Shown in pieces: positions 9,121 to 16,108 of a stretch of DNA of 20,509 nucleotides (the first letter of the stretch is position 1; each line of letters starts with the position of its first letter). The notes under the pieces were generated by a model. It made no database searches. It was not told the DNA's origin and saw nothing but the letters and a program-made list of their open reading frames with translations. Source of the DNA: HGM04593 sp045644465 (GTDB lineage Bacteria; Bacteroidota; Bacteroidia; Bacteroidales; Bacteroidaceae); contig JAZRGV010000011.1 of assembly GCA_045644465.1 (NCBI GenBank), positions 1 to 20,509 of the forward strand, given 5' to 3'. The translations under genes and the position numbers were made by a program.

Positions 9121-10071
9121 ATGAAAGATATAATAGCTCCTGTTCCAAAGGAATTGCTTAGGGCGGAACTTACCGAGGATAAACGCCTGCGTTTCACAAA
9201 TCGCAGCGAGAACGAGATATATGTAGTGACAGCATTCGAGGCACCTAACGTGATGCGCGAGATTGGCCGTCTTCGTGAGATAGCTTTCCGTGCAGCCGGT
9301 GGCGGTACCGGAAAGGATGTCGATATCGATGAGTTCGATGTAATGGAAGTTCCATATAAACAACTTATTGTGTGGAATCCTGAGAATAATGATATTATTG
9401 GTGGCTATCGTTTTATTTATGGCAGCGACATACGTTTCGATGAAAACGGTAAGCCAATGATTGCAACTGCTCATGGTATGTTCAACTTCTCGGAAAAATT
9501 CGTAAAGGAGGTACTTCCTTACACCGTTGAACTTGGCCGTGCTTTTGTGGCTCTTGAATATCAATCGACACGTATGGGCTCAAAGAGTCTCTTTGCACTT
9601 GACAATTTGTGGGATGGTCTTGGCGCATTGGCGGTTGTTCTTCCCGGAATGAAATATTATTTCGGAAAAGTGACAATGTATCCTTCATATCCCACTAAGG
9701 CACGCGACATAATACTCTATTTCCTTCGTGAGCAGTTCCCCGATAAGGATAAGCTTGTAGAGCCTGTAGAACCTTTGATGATAGAGACCGACGAGGCCGA
9801 GCTGAAGGCTCTGTTCTGTAAGGATAACTTTAAAGAGAATTACAGAATATTGAAGCAAGAGGTCCATAAGTACGGTGTTTCAATTCCGCCAATGGTTAAC
9901 GCCTATATAGGTCTCTCTCCAACAATGAGAATATTCGGTACTGCAATCAATTACGATTTCGGAAATGTGCAGGAAACAGGCTTGCTCATTGCTGCTGCAG
10001 AACTGCAGGAAGACAAACGTGTGCGTTACATCGAGTCGTTTATCAAGTCAAATCCCGATGCTGTAAAGTAA
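9121..10071 (+). CDS. glsB: GNAT/haemolysin-family N-acyltransferase, GlsB-like (glycine lipid synthesis)
   Basis: A 316-residue member of the haemolysin-like acyltransferase family (COG3176, GNAT fold), related to the N-acyltransferases that start ornithine lipids in other bacteria. In Bacteroides the homologue GlsB joins a 3-hydroxy fatty acid to glycine, giving N-acyl glycine (commendamide-like), which GlsA then converts to the two-chain glycine lipid. The GNAT core is seen at residues 45-200: an N-terminal helix with MREIGRLREIAFRAAGGGTG (45-64), the central strand IIGGYRFIYG (92-101), then VELGRAFVALEYQ (136-148), whose ELGR is typical of the family, and a C-terminal part with MVNAYIGLSP that is conserved in the family. 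The preceding glsA-like gene ends 15 bases upstream. Substrate choice (glycine rather than ornithine) is inferred from the Bacteroidales context. Confidence 0.83.
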   Translation: MKDIIAPVPKELLRAELTEDKRLRFTNRSENEIYVVTAFEAPNVMREIGRLREIAFRAAGGGTGKDVDIDEFDVMEVPYKQLIVWNPENNDIIGGYRFIYGSDIRFDENGKPMIATAHGMFNFSEKFVKEVLPYTVELGRAFVALEYQSTRMGSKSLFALDNLWDGLGALAVVLPGMKYYFGKVTMYPSYPTKARDIILYFLREQFPDKDKLVEPVEPLMIETDEAELKALFCKDNFKENYRILKQEVHKYGVSIPPMVNAYIGLSPTMRIFGTAINYDFGNVQETGLLIAAAELQEDKRVRYIESFIKSNPDAVK

Positions 10072-10135
10072 ACTTATGCTTCAGGAGGTGTCTTTTACAT
10101 ACAAAAAGAGAGATAAGATTAATTGATAACCTAAT

Positions 10136-10169
10136 ACTCCGGGAACAATTACGTCTGCCCGGAGTTTTT
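10136..10169 (+). terminator. Hairpin with T-tract between the glycine-lipid operon and dut
   Basis: An 8-bp perfect stem, ACTCCGGG (10136-10143) with CCCGGAGT (10158-10165), holds a 14-base loop and ends in five T (10165-10169). It looks like the terminator of the glsA-glsB unit. The dut start follows only 15 bases after the T-tract, and I find no TAnnTTTG element in 10072-10183. The hairpin may therefore be leaky or act as an attenuator for the downstream genes. Confidence 0.75.
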
Positions 10170-10183
10170 AATTTATGATATTT

Positions 10184-10615
10184 ATGAAAGTAGAGATAAT
10201 AAACAAATCGAAACATCAGTTGCCGGCCTATGCGACAAACCTTTCTGCCGGCATGGATTTAAGAGCCAATCTCGATGAACCAATCGTGCTTGAGCCTCTG
10301 CAGCGCGCTCTTGTGCCAACGGGCCTTTTTATGGCTCTGCCCGCAGGCTATGAAGCGCAGGTTCGTCCACGTAGTGGCTTGGCTATAAAGAAAGGTATTA
10401 CAGTTCTAAACTCCCCCGGAACAGTCGATGCTGACTATCGTGGCGAGGTGTGTGTAATTCTTGTAAACCTTTCTAATGAGCCTTTTACCATAGCCGACGG
10501 CGAGCGTATTGCACAGATGGTTATCGCTCGTCATGAACAGGTAGAGTGGTGCGAGGTTGAGGTTCTTGGCGAGACAGAACGTGGAGCAGGTGGCTTTGGC
10601 CATACAGGAGTGTAA
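10184..10615 (+). CDS. dut: Deoxyuridine 5'-triphosphate nucleotidohydrolase (dUTPase)
   Basis: Hydrolyses dUTP to dUMP and pyrophosphate, keeping uracil out of DNA and supplying dUMP for thymidylate synthesis. The cytosolic homotrimeric family is recognised from its five motifs: AGMDLRA (residues 22-28), PRSGLA (62-67), GTVDADYRGEV (79-89, with the catalytic Asp in DADY), RIAQMVI (108-114) and ERGAGGFGHTG (132-142). I place the start at 10184 because MKVEIINKS then aligns without extra residues with other Bacteroidales dUTPases; an in-frame ATG at 10175 would add three residues. The length of 143 residues is normal. The next gene follows after 24 bases, so dut heads an operon whose other members are envelope proteins. 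Confidence 0.97.
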   Translation: MKVEIINKSKHQLPAYATNLSAGMDLRANLDEPIVLEPLQRALVPTGLFMALPAGYEAQVRPRSGLAIKKGITVLNSPGTVDADYRGEVCVILVNLSNEPFTIADGERIAQMVIARHEQVEWCEVEVLGETERGAGGFGHTGV

Positions 10616-10639
10616 TATAAGCTGAACGGTTTGTTCATA

Positions 10640-12376
10640 ATGGCACGTCTTAAAGTTCTTTTCATAGCGTTGGTGCTGTTGCTTTCTTTTCCGGCAATAG
10701 CTCAGGAGCAATACGGAGTTGCCGATTCCGTAGCGCGTGCGCGTGCCATGGAATATTATTATCTTCAGGCACATTCATATATGGAGCAGGATAGCATTGA
10801 CCGCTGTTTCGAGATGCTCGAGCACTGTCATGCCCTTGATCCCTCATCCATGGCTGTAATGTATGACCTGTCATCGTATTATTCCTTCTTTAACAAGGAT
10901 AGCATTGCACACACTATGCTTGAACGCATAGTGAAGGCCGACCCTTCAAACGTGTATTACAACAATGCGCTTGTCAACTACTATATGAAGGTTGGTAATA
11001 TAGATGCAGCCATCAGAGTATATGAGCGACTGCTTGAAACAGCCCACTCAAAGAGTGAGATATGTATTTATCTGTTCTCGCTCTATTCCGATGCCGGTCG
11101 TTACGAGGATGCTATTGCCATGCTCGAGAAACTAGAGGCACTCGAAGGTACTAACGAGAAGATTGTGACCAGCAAGGTGCGTATATATATGGAACTTGGC
11201 GACAGCGCAAGGGCTATCAAGGCTATATCCGGAATGATAAACGATTATCCCGAAGAGTTGCGATATACAACTATGCTTGGCAATGTATATTGGTCTATGG
11301 GGGATAAGGATAAGGCATTGGAGGCTTATAACAAGGTTCTTTCTGTTAGGCCCGACGACGTCTATGCTCTTAGTTCCTTAGTTGATTATTATACCAATGA
11401 CACTGATGACTCTCTTTATTGCGATGCGGTAGAACGCTTGCTCAAGAGCGAAGGCCTTGATACCGATACGCGTCTGAATGTACTTGTTCAATACATTGAG
11501 TATGCCCATCCTAAGGACAGTGCCCATCTGGCAACTTTTATGCGTGAGATGACGTCTATGCCGTTTGATGAGTCGGCAATAGCAAATCTTTACACCCACT
11601 ATCTTGCCTTCGTGAAGGCCTCGCCCGACATTGCTGTTCCTGCTCTTGAGAGAGCACTCTCATTGGAACCTGATAATCTGTCAGTGATTGTGCGCCTGTT
11701 GGAATATGCTGTAGAGCGCAATGATGCTGATGCTGTGTTTAAATATGCCGACAATGCCCAACTATATTGCCCCGATAAACTCGAGGTATATTATTATAAA
11801 GGAATGTCATCATATATGTTGGGACGCAAGCATGAGAGTATTGAAATATACAAGGAAGGAATTGCAAAATGTGCCGATGATACGCCTTTGGAACTTCTCT
11901 CTACCATTTATGCTCTTATGGGTGACACCTATCACGAACTTGACATGATGGATTGTTGCTATCAGGCTTATGACTCGGCTTTGGTCTATAATGCTAATAA
12001 TGTCAGCGTTCTCAACAATTATGCCTATTTCCTTGCTCTTGACAGCAAGGAACTGAACCGTGCACTGGATATGATACAGAGGGCTATTGCTATGAATCCC
12101 GATGATGCTACATGTATTGATACATATGCATGGGTGTTGTTCAAACTTGAACGATACGAGGATGCAAAAGCCTATGCCGAGAAACTCATATCTCTTGGCG
12201 AAGAACTTTCTCCCGAAGTGTATCACCATTGCGGCGATATATATGCAATGTGCGGTGATATGCAGCAGGCTGTCAACTATTGGACTGTAGCTCAAAAAAA
12301 TGGTGATGATTCAAAGTTACTTGCTAAAAAAATAAAAAAAAGAAAATATTATAGTGATGCGAAACGTAATAAATAA
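10640..12376 (+). CDS. Secreted tetratricopeptide-repeat protein
   Basis: A 578-residue exported protein made almost wholly of TPR helix pairs, which usually act as protein-docking scaffolds. The N-terminus MARLKVLFIALVLLLSF is a clear signal peptide with a likely cleavage after AIA (residue 21). TPR-like units run from about residue 30 to 556. The clearest are near 207-240 (ending in YNKVLSVRPDD), 383-415 (GMSSYMLGRKHESIEIYKEG), 455-489 (NNYAYFLALDSKELNRAL), 489-520 (DTYAWVLFKLERYEDA) and 526-556 (HHCGDIYAMCGDMQQAVNYW). The tail is short and very basic (AKKIKKRKYYSDAKRNK). I choose the ATG at 10640 over a TTG at 10631 because it gives the shortest natural signal peptide. The 3' end is A-rich, with runs of seven or eight A (12294-12300, 12326-12332, 12334-12341), and overlaps the next gene by about 20 bases. 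The specific function is unknown; it is predicted to be periplasmic or attached to the outer membrane. Confidence 0.9.
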   Translation: MARLKVLFIALVLLLSFPAIAQEQYGVADSVARARAMEYYYLQAHSYMEQDSIDRCFEMLEHCHALDPSSMAVMYDLSSYYSFFNKDSIAHTMLERIVKADPSNVYYNNALVNYYMKVGNIDAAIRVYERLLETAHSKSEICIYLFSLYSDAGRYEDAIAMLEKLEALEGTNEKIVTSKVRIYMELGDSARAIKAISGMINDYPEELRYTTMLGNVYWSMGDKDKALEAYNKVLSVRPDDVYALSSLVDYYTNDTDDSLYCDAVERLLKSEGLDTDTRLNVLVQYIEYAHPKDSAHLATFMREMTSMPFDESAIANLYTHYLAFVKASPDIAVPALERALSLEPDNLSVIVRLLEYAVERNDADAVFKYADNAQLYCPDKLEVYYYKGMSSYMLGRKHESIEIYKEGIAKCADDTPLELLSTIYALMGDTYHELDMMDCCYQAYDSALVYNANNVSVLNNYAYFLALDSKELNRALDMIQRAIAMNPDDATCIDTYAWVLFKLERYEDAKAYAEKLISLGEELSPEVYHHCGDIYAMCGDMQQAVNYWTVAQKNGDDSKLLAKKIKKRKYYSDAKRNK

Positions 12377-13178
12377 GGCTTTTGTGCTTCTTTTGTTCTC
12401 ATTGCTCTTGGTTGGATGTAGAGTTAAGAAAAGTGTTGTAGAAACAAGAGTTGTAGATATGGAAACAATGGAGATTGTAACTGCGTCGCCATCTGTTGTG
12501 TCGCCACGTACAAGCCTTTCTGGTAATCTTAAACTCTATGTGAATGTTGATGGCAAACCTGTCTCGGCAAAGGGTACTATGCGCATAAAGGAGCAGTGCG
12601 GTGTGCAGATAGGTATGACTGCCTTAGGACTTGTTGAGATTGCTTGTTTGGAATTTCTGCCCGAGAATATGCGCCTTATATACAAGCTTGGTAAAGAATA
12701 TGCCGATATTCCGTATGCCGATGTCTCGTTTCTGCAAAAGACGGGTATCGACTATTGTATGCTTGAATCGGTGTTGCTTAACAGAATATTTTCTCCCGAT
12801 GGCCGTCCATTTCTACAGGCGTTGAATGATATGAGCATCGACAACGAGGATTGCTATGTTACTATTACAACATCAGAGACAAATGGTATCGTATATAAGT
12901 TCTATATAGACAAGGCTACAGGGGAACTTGTGCAGAGCGAGGGAACACATATCGATGGTGGTAAGGTTGTATGCCGTTATTCCGATTTCTATATCGTTGG
13001 TGGAGCATCATTCCCCCATACCATATACTTGACACTTGAGGGAGTGGGAAGCAGTGCTTCGTTGCAGTTTGTACTAGACAGGGTGAGCATGGGCAACTTT
13101 GATTTTACTCCACGTAGAGTGTCATCATATGGTAAACTTAATATAGAGCAGATTCTCAAGTCGTTGGGTAATATGTAA
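12357..13178 (+). CDS. DUF4292-type lipoprotein
   Basis: A 273-residue predicted lipoprotein. The N-terminus has a hydrophobic stretch (FVLLLFSLLLVG) followed by the lipobox LVGC, with the acylated cysteine at residue 21. The residues after it (RVKKS) are basic and lack the acidic cluster that acts as a surface-export signal in this phylum, which favours the periplasmic face. The body resembles the DUF4292 family of Bacteroidota, found between a TPR protein and an M23/EnvC-type protein. From memory this family sits in the LolA/LolB-like fold group, which would suggest handling of a lipid or lipoprotein, but the sequence alone does not show this. A GTG at 12354 is directly before the chosen ATG. 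The start lies inside the upstream TPR gene (20-base overlap), suggesting translational coupling. The EnvC-like gene follows after 34 bases. Confidence 0.8.
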   Translation: MRNVINKAFVLLLFSLLLVGCRVKKSVVETRVVDMETMEIVTASPSVVSPRTSLSGNLKLYVNVDGKPVSAKGTMRIKEQCGVQIGMTALGLVEIACLEFLPENMRLIYKLGKEYADIPYADVSFLQKTGIDYCMLESVLLNRIFSPDGRPFLQALNDMSIDNEDCYVTITTSETNGIVYKFYIDKATGELVQSEGTHIDGGKVVCRYSDFYIVGGASFPHTIYLTLEGVGSSASLQFVLDRVSMGNFDFTPRRVSSYGKLNIEQILKSLGNM

Positions 13179-13212
13179 TTATTGTTGACACAACACAAAC
13201 ACAGCCGTTTTA

Positions 13213-14481
13213 ATGAATACAGGATATAAAAAAATAATCATAACACTCTTTGTTGTACTTTTCTCTTTCTTTGGGCTTTCGGCGCAGAGTTCTGCGATAA
13301 AGCAGATGCGCGAGCAGGCCGGTTCACTTCGTAAGGAGATAACCGAGAAAGAGAAGATATTGTTGTCATCGCAGAAAGACGTAAAGAGTAGGCTTAACAA
13401 TCTTGACATCATAAATGCCCGTATAAAAGAGGCAAAGAGGCTTATCGGCCTGTTGCAAAGCGAAGTAAAGGCCATTGATGGCGAGATAGAAGATTATAAT
13501 GTTGAGATTGAACGCCAGGAGAAACTTGTTGAGCGTTCGCGTCTGGAATATGCCGAGGCGTTGCGTCGTGCACGTAAGTACAGCAATTTTCAGAGTAAGC
13601 TCATGTTTGTATTCTCTGCCGGCGACTTTAATACAATGGTCCGCCGTTATCGATATACCGAGGAGTTTATGAATGCCCATAAGGCACTCGCCGACAGTCT
13701 CAAAGTGCAGATTGCGGCTCTTGAGGTCAAACGTGCCAAGTTACAGGCTACGCGTCTGCTGAAAACACAGTCGTTAAAAGAACAGGATGTGGAGCGTGCA
13801 AAACTGCAGACACTTGAAAAGGAACAACGCAAGATTGTTGCGTCTCTTAAAAAGGAATCGAAGCAGGTTGAACGTGAACTTAAAAAGAAACGTGCCGATC
13901 TTCAAAACCTAAATAAAGCCATCGACCGCGAGATTGAACGTGTGATTGCTGCAGAGAGAGCTGCAAAGAAAAAGGCGGAAGCAGCTGCAGCGGCAAAGAG
14001 TGGCAACTCGGGTAAGAAGGGCACTCCAGCCTACAAGGCCGATGCCGGTGTTGATGCAGCCATGTCGGGTTCGTTCCTTAGCAACAAAAAGAAACTACCT
14101 ATGCCTATTACAGGCCCATATCTTGTGGTTGAAGGATATGGCGTGAAGAATGCCATTTCTGGCAAAGGTAATGTGCCTATAAATACAGGTGGTATAACCA
14201 TAGAGGGTAATAAGGGTGCTAAGGCGCGTTGTATCTTTGACGGTAAAGTAACAGCTGTTCTCGATACAGGTAACTACACGTTTGTCCTTGTTCGTCATGG
14301 TAAGTATATATCTGTTTATTGTAATCTCGATAATGTACGTGTCAATGGCGGCGAGGATATCAAAGCCGGTGATATAATTGGTGATATTGCTGTAGATGCC
14401 AAGGAGGGTAACCCTCGTATGTTATTCCAGCTACGACAAGAGAAAACCAAACTTAATCCTACAGAGTGGTTGAAAATGTAA
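13213..14481 (+). CDS. EnvC-like murein hydrolase activator with degenerate LytM domain
   Basis: A 422-residue periplasmic protein with a signal peptide (cleavage after LSA, residue 24), a long coiled coil of about residues 25-255 rich in Lys, Glu and Arg, an Ala/Gly/Ser/Lys linker (255-295) and a C-terminal LytM/M23 domain (about 297-422). EnvC-type proteins do not cut peptidoglycan; they switch on amidases at the division site. Here the zinc ligands of active M23 enzymes are lost. HxGxD reads T325-G-G-I-T329, and the HxHFE motif reads R402-M-L404-F-Q; only H362 in RHGKYISVY remains. The ending LNPTEWL matches the NPxPWL end of EnvC. It is the last gene of the dut-TPR-DUF4292 operon. Overall family is secure; which amidase it activates is not shown in this window. 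Confidence 0.9.
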   Translation: MNTGYKKIIITLFVVLFSFFGLSAQSSAIKQMREQAGSLRKEITEKEKILLSSQKDVKSRLNNLDIINARIKEAKRLIGLLQSEVKAIDGEIEDYNVEIERQEKLVERSRLEYAEALRRARKYSNFQSKLMFVFSAGDFNTMVRRYRYTEEFMNAHKALADSLKVQIAALEVKRAKLQATRLLKTQSLKEQDVERAKLQTLEKEQRKIVASLKKESKQVERELKKKRADLQNLNKAIDREIERVIAAERAAKKKAEAAAAAKSGNSGKKGTPAYKADAGVDAAMSGSFLSNKKKLPMPITGPYLVVEGYGVKNAISGKGNVPINTGGITIEGNKGAKARCIFDGKVTAVLDTGNYTFVLVRHGKYISVYCNLDNVRVNGGEDIKAGDIIGDIAVDAKEGNPRMLFQLRQEKTKLNPTEWLKM

Positions 14482-14557
14482 AACATTGTATCGTCAGGTA
14501 GCCGACAGCGGAAATGACAAGGCAATAAAAATCCTTGATAAATGGCAGTCACACATA

Positions 14558-14606
14558 TATAAGCATAAATCCCTGAAAGTTTAACTTTCAGGGATTTATG
14601 CTTATG
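14558..14606. terminator. Long perfect hairpin between convergent envC-like and argC genes
   Basis: A 20-bp perfect inverted repeat (14561-14580 with 14584-14603) with a TTA loop, extended by two A-T pairs and one G-T pair to 14558-14606. The core is AAATCCCTGAAAGT and its complement. It is followed by no T-tract in either direction. It begins 76 bases after the envC-like stop on the + strand and lies just beyond the argC stop on the - strand. The placement suggests a shared two-way 3' end or an mRNA-stabilising stem. Confidence 0.65.
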
Positions 14607-14607
14607 T

Positions 14608-15576
14608 TTAGAAACCTGACGGCTTGAATTGTAATCCAACTGTCTCGGCAAGGCCGAAGAGCAGGTTCATGTTATGTACGGCCTGTCCGCTTGCTCCTTT
14701 CAGCATATTGTCTATTACCGATGTGATAAGTAGCTTGTTGCCATGCTTCTCAAGATGCAGAAGGCATTTGTTTGTATTCAGTACCTGTTTCAGGTCAAGA
14801 GGCTTTGTTACTACGTGTGTGAATGAGTCGCGATCGTAGTACTTCTCGTACATATTGTAGATGGTAGCGATGTCGAGGTCGCATTTTACAACTAATGTAG
14901 CGAATACTCCACGTGGGAAATCGCCGCGGTAGGGAATGAAGTCTATTGAACCGTCATAATCGGGTTGCAATTGTTTTATACTCTGCATTATCTCCGGTAT
15001 GTGCTGATGCTGGAACGGGCGATATACCGAGATATTATTGTTTCTCCAACTGCTGCGTGTGGCTTCCGACTGGTGCGCGCCCTCACCTGTACATCCCATG
15101 ATAGCATTTACCGAGATGTCGCCTTTTAGCAGGTGTTCCTTTGCCAAAGGCAACAAACCAAGCTCAATACATGTCGCGAATCCGCCAGGGTTGGCTACAT
15201 AACGGCTCTTGCATGTGTTACGACGGTTAAGCTCGGGTAGGCCGTATATAAAGTCGTGGTCATTGCTCTTTATACGATAGTCCATCGACAAGTCTATAAC
15301 CTTCAGTTCATCGGGCAATGCATGGCTCTCAATGAACTTGCGGGTTTCGCCATGTGCTGTGCAGAAGAATAGCAGGTCTATCTCCTCGAAAGGCATCTTG
15401 TCTGTGAATACAAGGTCTGTGTCTCCGTGTAGTCCCGAATGCACATCAGCGATGCGGTTGCCTGCATTGCTGTTGCTGTGTATGAACTTTATCTCTACTT
15501 CGGGGTGATATACCAACAGTCGTATTAATTCACCGGCTGTGTATCCTGCACCGCCAATAATACCAACTTTAATCAT
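14608..15576 (-). CDS. argC: ArgC-family N-acetyl/succinyl-gamma-glutamyl-phosphate reductase with catalytic Cys replaced
   Basis: ArgC reduces the acyl-phosphate of N-acylated glutamate to the semialdehyde with NADPH, the third step of ornithine/arginine synthesis (Bacteroidales appear to use N-succinyl intermediates). The 322-residue protein has full family length. It keeps the nucleotide-binding GIIGGAGYTAGELIRLL (residues 5-21), LSMDYRI (96-102), the active-site histidine region HQHIPEI (190-196), YRGDFPRGVFATLVV (216-230) and LLKGASGQAVHNMNLLF near the end. The normally invariant NPGC motif reads NPGG: G132 (codon GGA on the - strand, 15181-15183) replaces the nucleophilic cysteine. The following substrate loop reads GCTGEGAHQSEATRSS (161-176) where homologues have GSTGAG. 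Loss of normal activity is therefore expected. The frame is intact. argR lies 19 bases upstream and argC is the last gene of the unit; no other arginine enzyme is present. Confidence 0.9.
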   Translation of the reverse strand: MIKVGIIGGAGYTAGELIRLLVYHPEVEIKFIHSNSNAGNRIADVHSGLHGDTDLVFTDKMPFEEIDLLFFCTAHGETRKFIESHALPDELKVIDLSMDYRIKSNDHDFIYGLPELNRRNTCKSRYVANPGGFATCIELGLLPLAKEHLLKGDISVNAIMGCTGEGAHQSEATRSSWRNNNISVYRPFQHQHIPEIMQSIKQLQPDYDGSIDFIPYRGDFPRGVFATLVVKCDLDIATIYNMYEKYYDRDSFTHVVTKPLDLKQVLNTNKCLLHLEKHGNKLLITSVIDNMLKGASGQAVHNMNLLFGLAETVGLQFKPSGF

Positions 15577-15595
15577 ATATAGTTTTTTATGTTTA

Positions 15596-16078
15596 TCAGA
15601 TGTTAGGAATAATATTCCTTAATATTTTCAGTACGGCTCCCTTTGTTGTCTCCTCGGCAATGATGAGCATCACTGTGTCATCACCTGCAATGGTTCCTAT
15701 GATCTCGGGGAAGTCGCAGTTGTCGATGTTGTATGCCAATGTACTCGCATAGCTCGGCTTTGTGCGTATAACAGCAATGTTGCCCGAGAATTTTATCGAT
15801 AGGAAGCCGTTGGTCTCCTGTTGTGTAGTAACGGGATGTATGTCACCGGTGTTGTCGTCATTTCTGTATTTGTGCTGACGTGGCAATACATATTTATATC
15901 GTCCTTCGGCTACAACAGTCTTTACTACGCGCAGTTGGTGCAGGTCGCGTGACAATGTGGCCTGTGTCAACTTGAAACCCTCCTTCGCAAGCTCTTTCAA
16001 CAACTCCTCCTGGCTGCTTATGTCCTGTGTTGAAAGTATCAACCTAATGGCATCAAGTCTTGAGTTTTTTATCTTCAT
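15596..16078 (-). CDS. argR: Arginine repressor ArgR
   Basis: A 160-residue transcription factor that senses L-arginine and controls arginine biosynthesis genes. The N-terminal winged helix-turn-helix spans about residues 1-70 (SSQEELLKELAKEGFKLTQA, then TLSRDLHQLRVVK, where SRDL is the conserved recognition-helix motif). The C-terminal oligomerisation and arginine-binding domain spans about 85-160, with the conserved GTIAGDDTVMLII, where the two aspartates contact arginine. The gene lies 30 bases after the MIPS stop and 19 bases before argC, with no visible promoter of its own, so it is probably transcribed with both. I saw no convincing ARG-box palindrome in the short spacers. Confidence 0.95.
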   Translation of the reverse strand: MKIKNSRLDAIRLILSTQDISSQEELLKELAKEGFKLTQATLSRDLHQLRVVKTVVAEGRYKYVLPRQHKYRNDDNTGDIHPVTTQQETNGFLSIKFSGNIAVIRTKPSYASTLAYNIDNCDFPEIIGTIAGDDTVMLIIAEETTKGAVLKILRNIIPNI

Positions 16079-16108
16079 GTTTCTCTTGTGTTTGTCTATT
16101 GTTGCTGC

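Noticed and set aside
10076..10126. A 16-codon open frame containing AGGAGGTG, a perfect Shine-Dalgarno-like string, between glsB and dut.
   Set aside because: No start codon lies at a suitable distance after AGGAGGTG, the peptide (MLQEVSFTYKKRDKIN) has no recognisable feature, and genes in this window do not use Shine-Dalgarno sites.
10631..10639. Longer start for the TPR protein at a TTG (10631).
   Set aside because: The ATG at 10640 gives a standard signal peptide; the TTG would only add three residues and is a rare start codon.
11810..12295. A 161-codon open frame on the - strand opposite the TPR gene.
   Set aside because: The + strand frame has clear TPR structure and a signal peptide; the antisense frame shows no domain or start context.
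15181..15183. The ArgC Cys-to-Gly change as a simple sequencing error.
   Set aside because: It needs at least two base changes within one codon and comes with further non-random changes in the neighbouring active-site loop, while the frame is intact; still, only read data can exclude an assembly fault.
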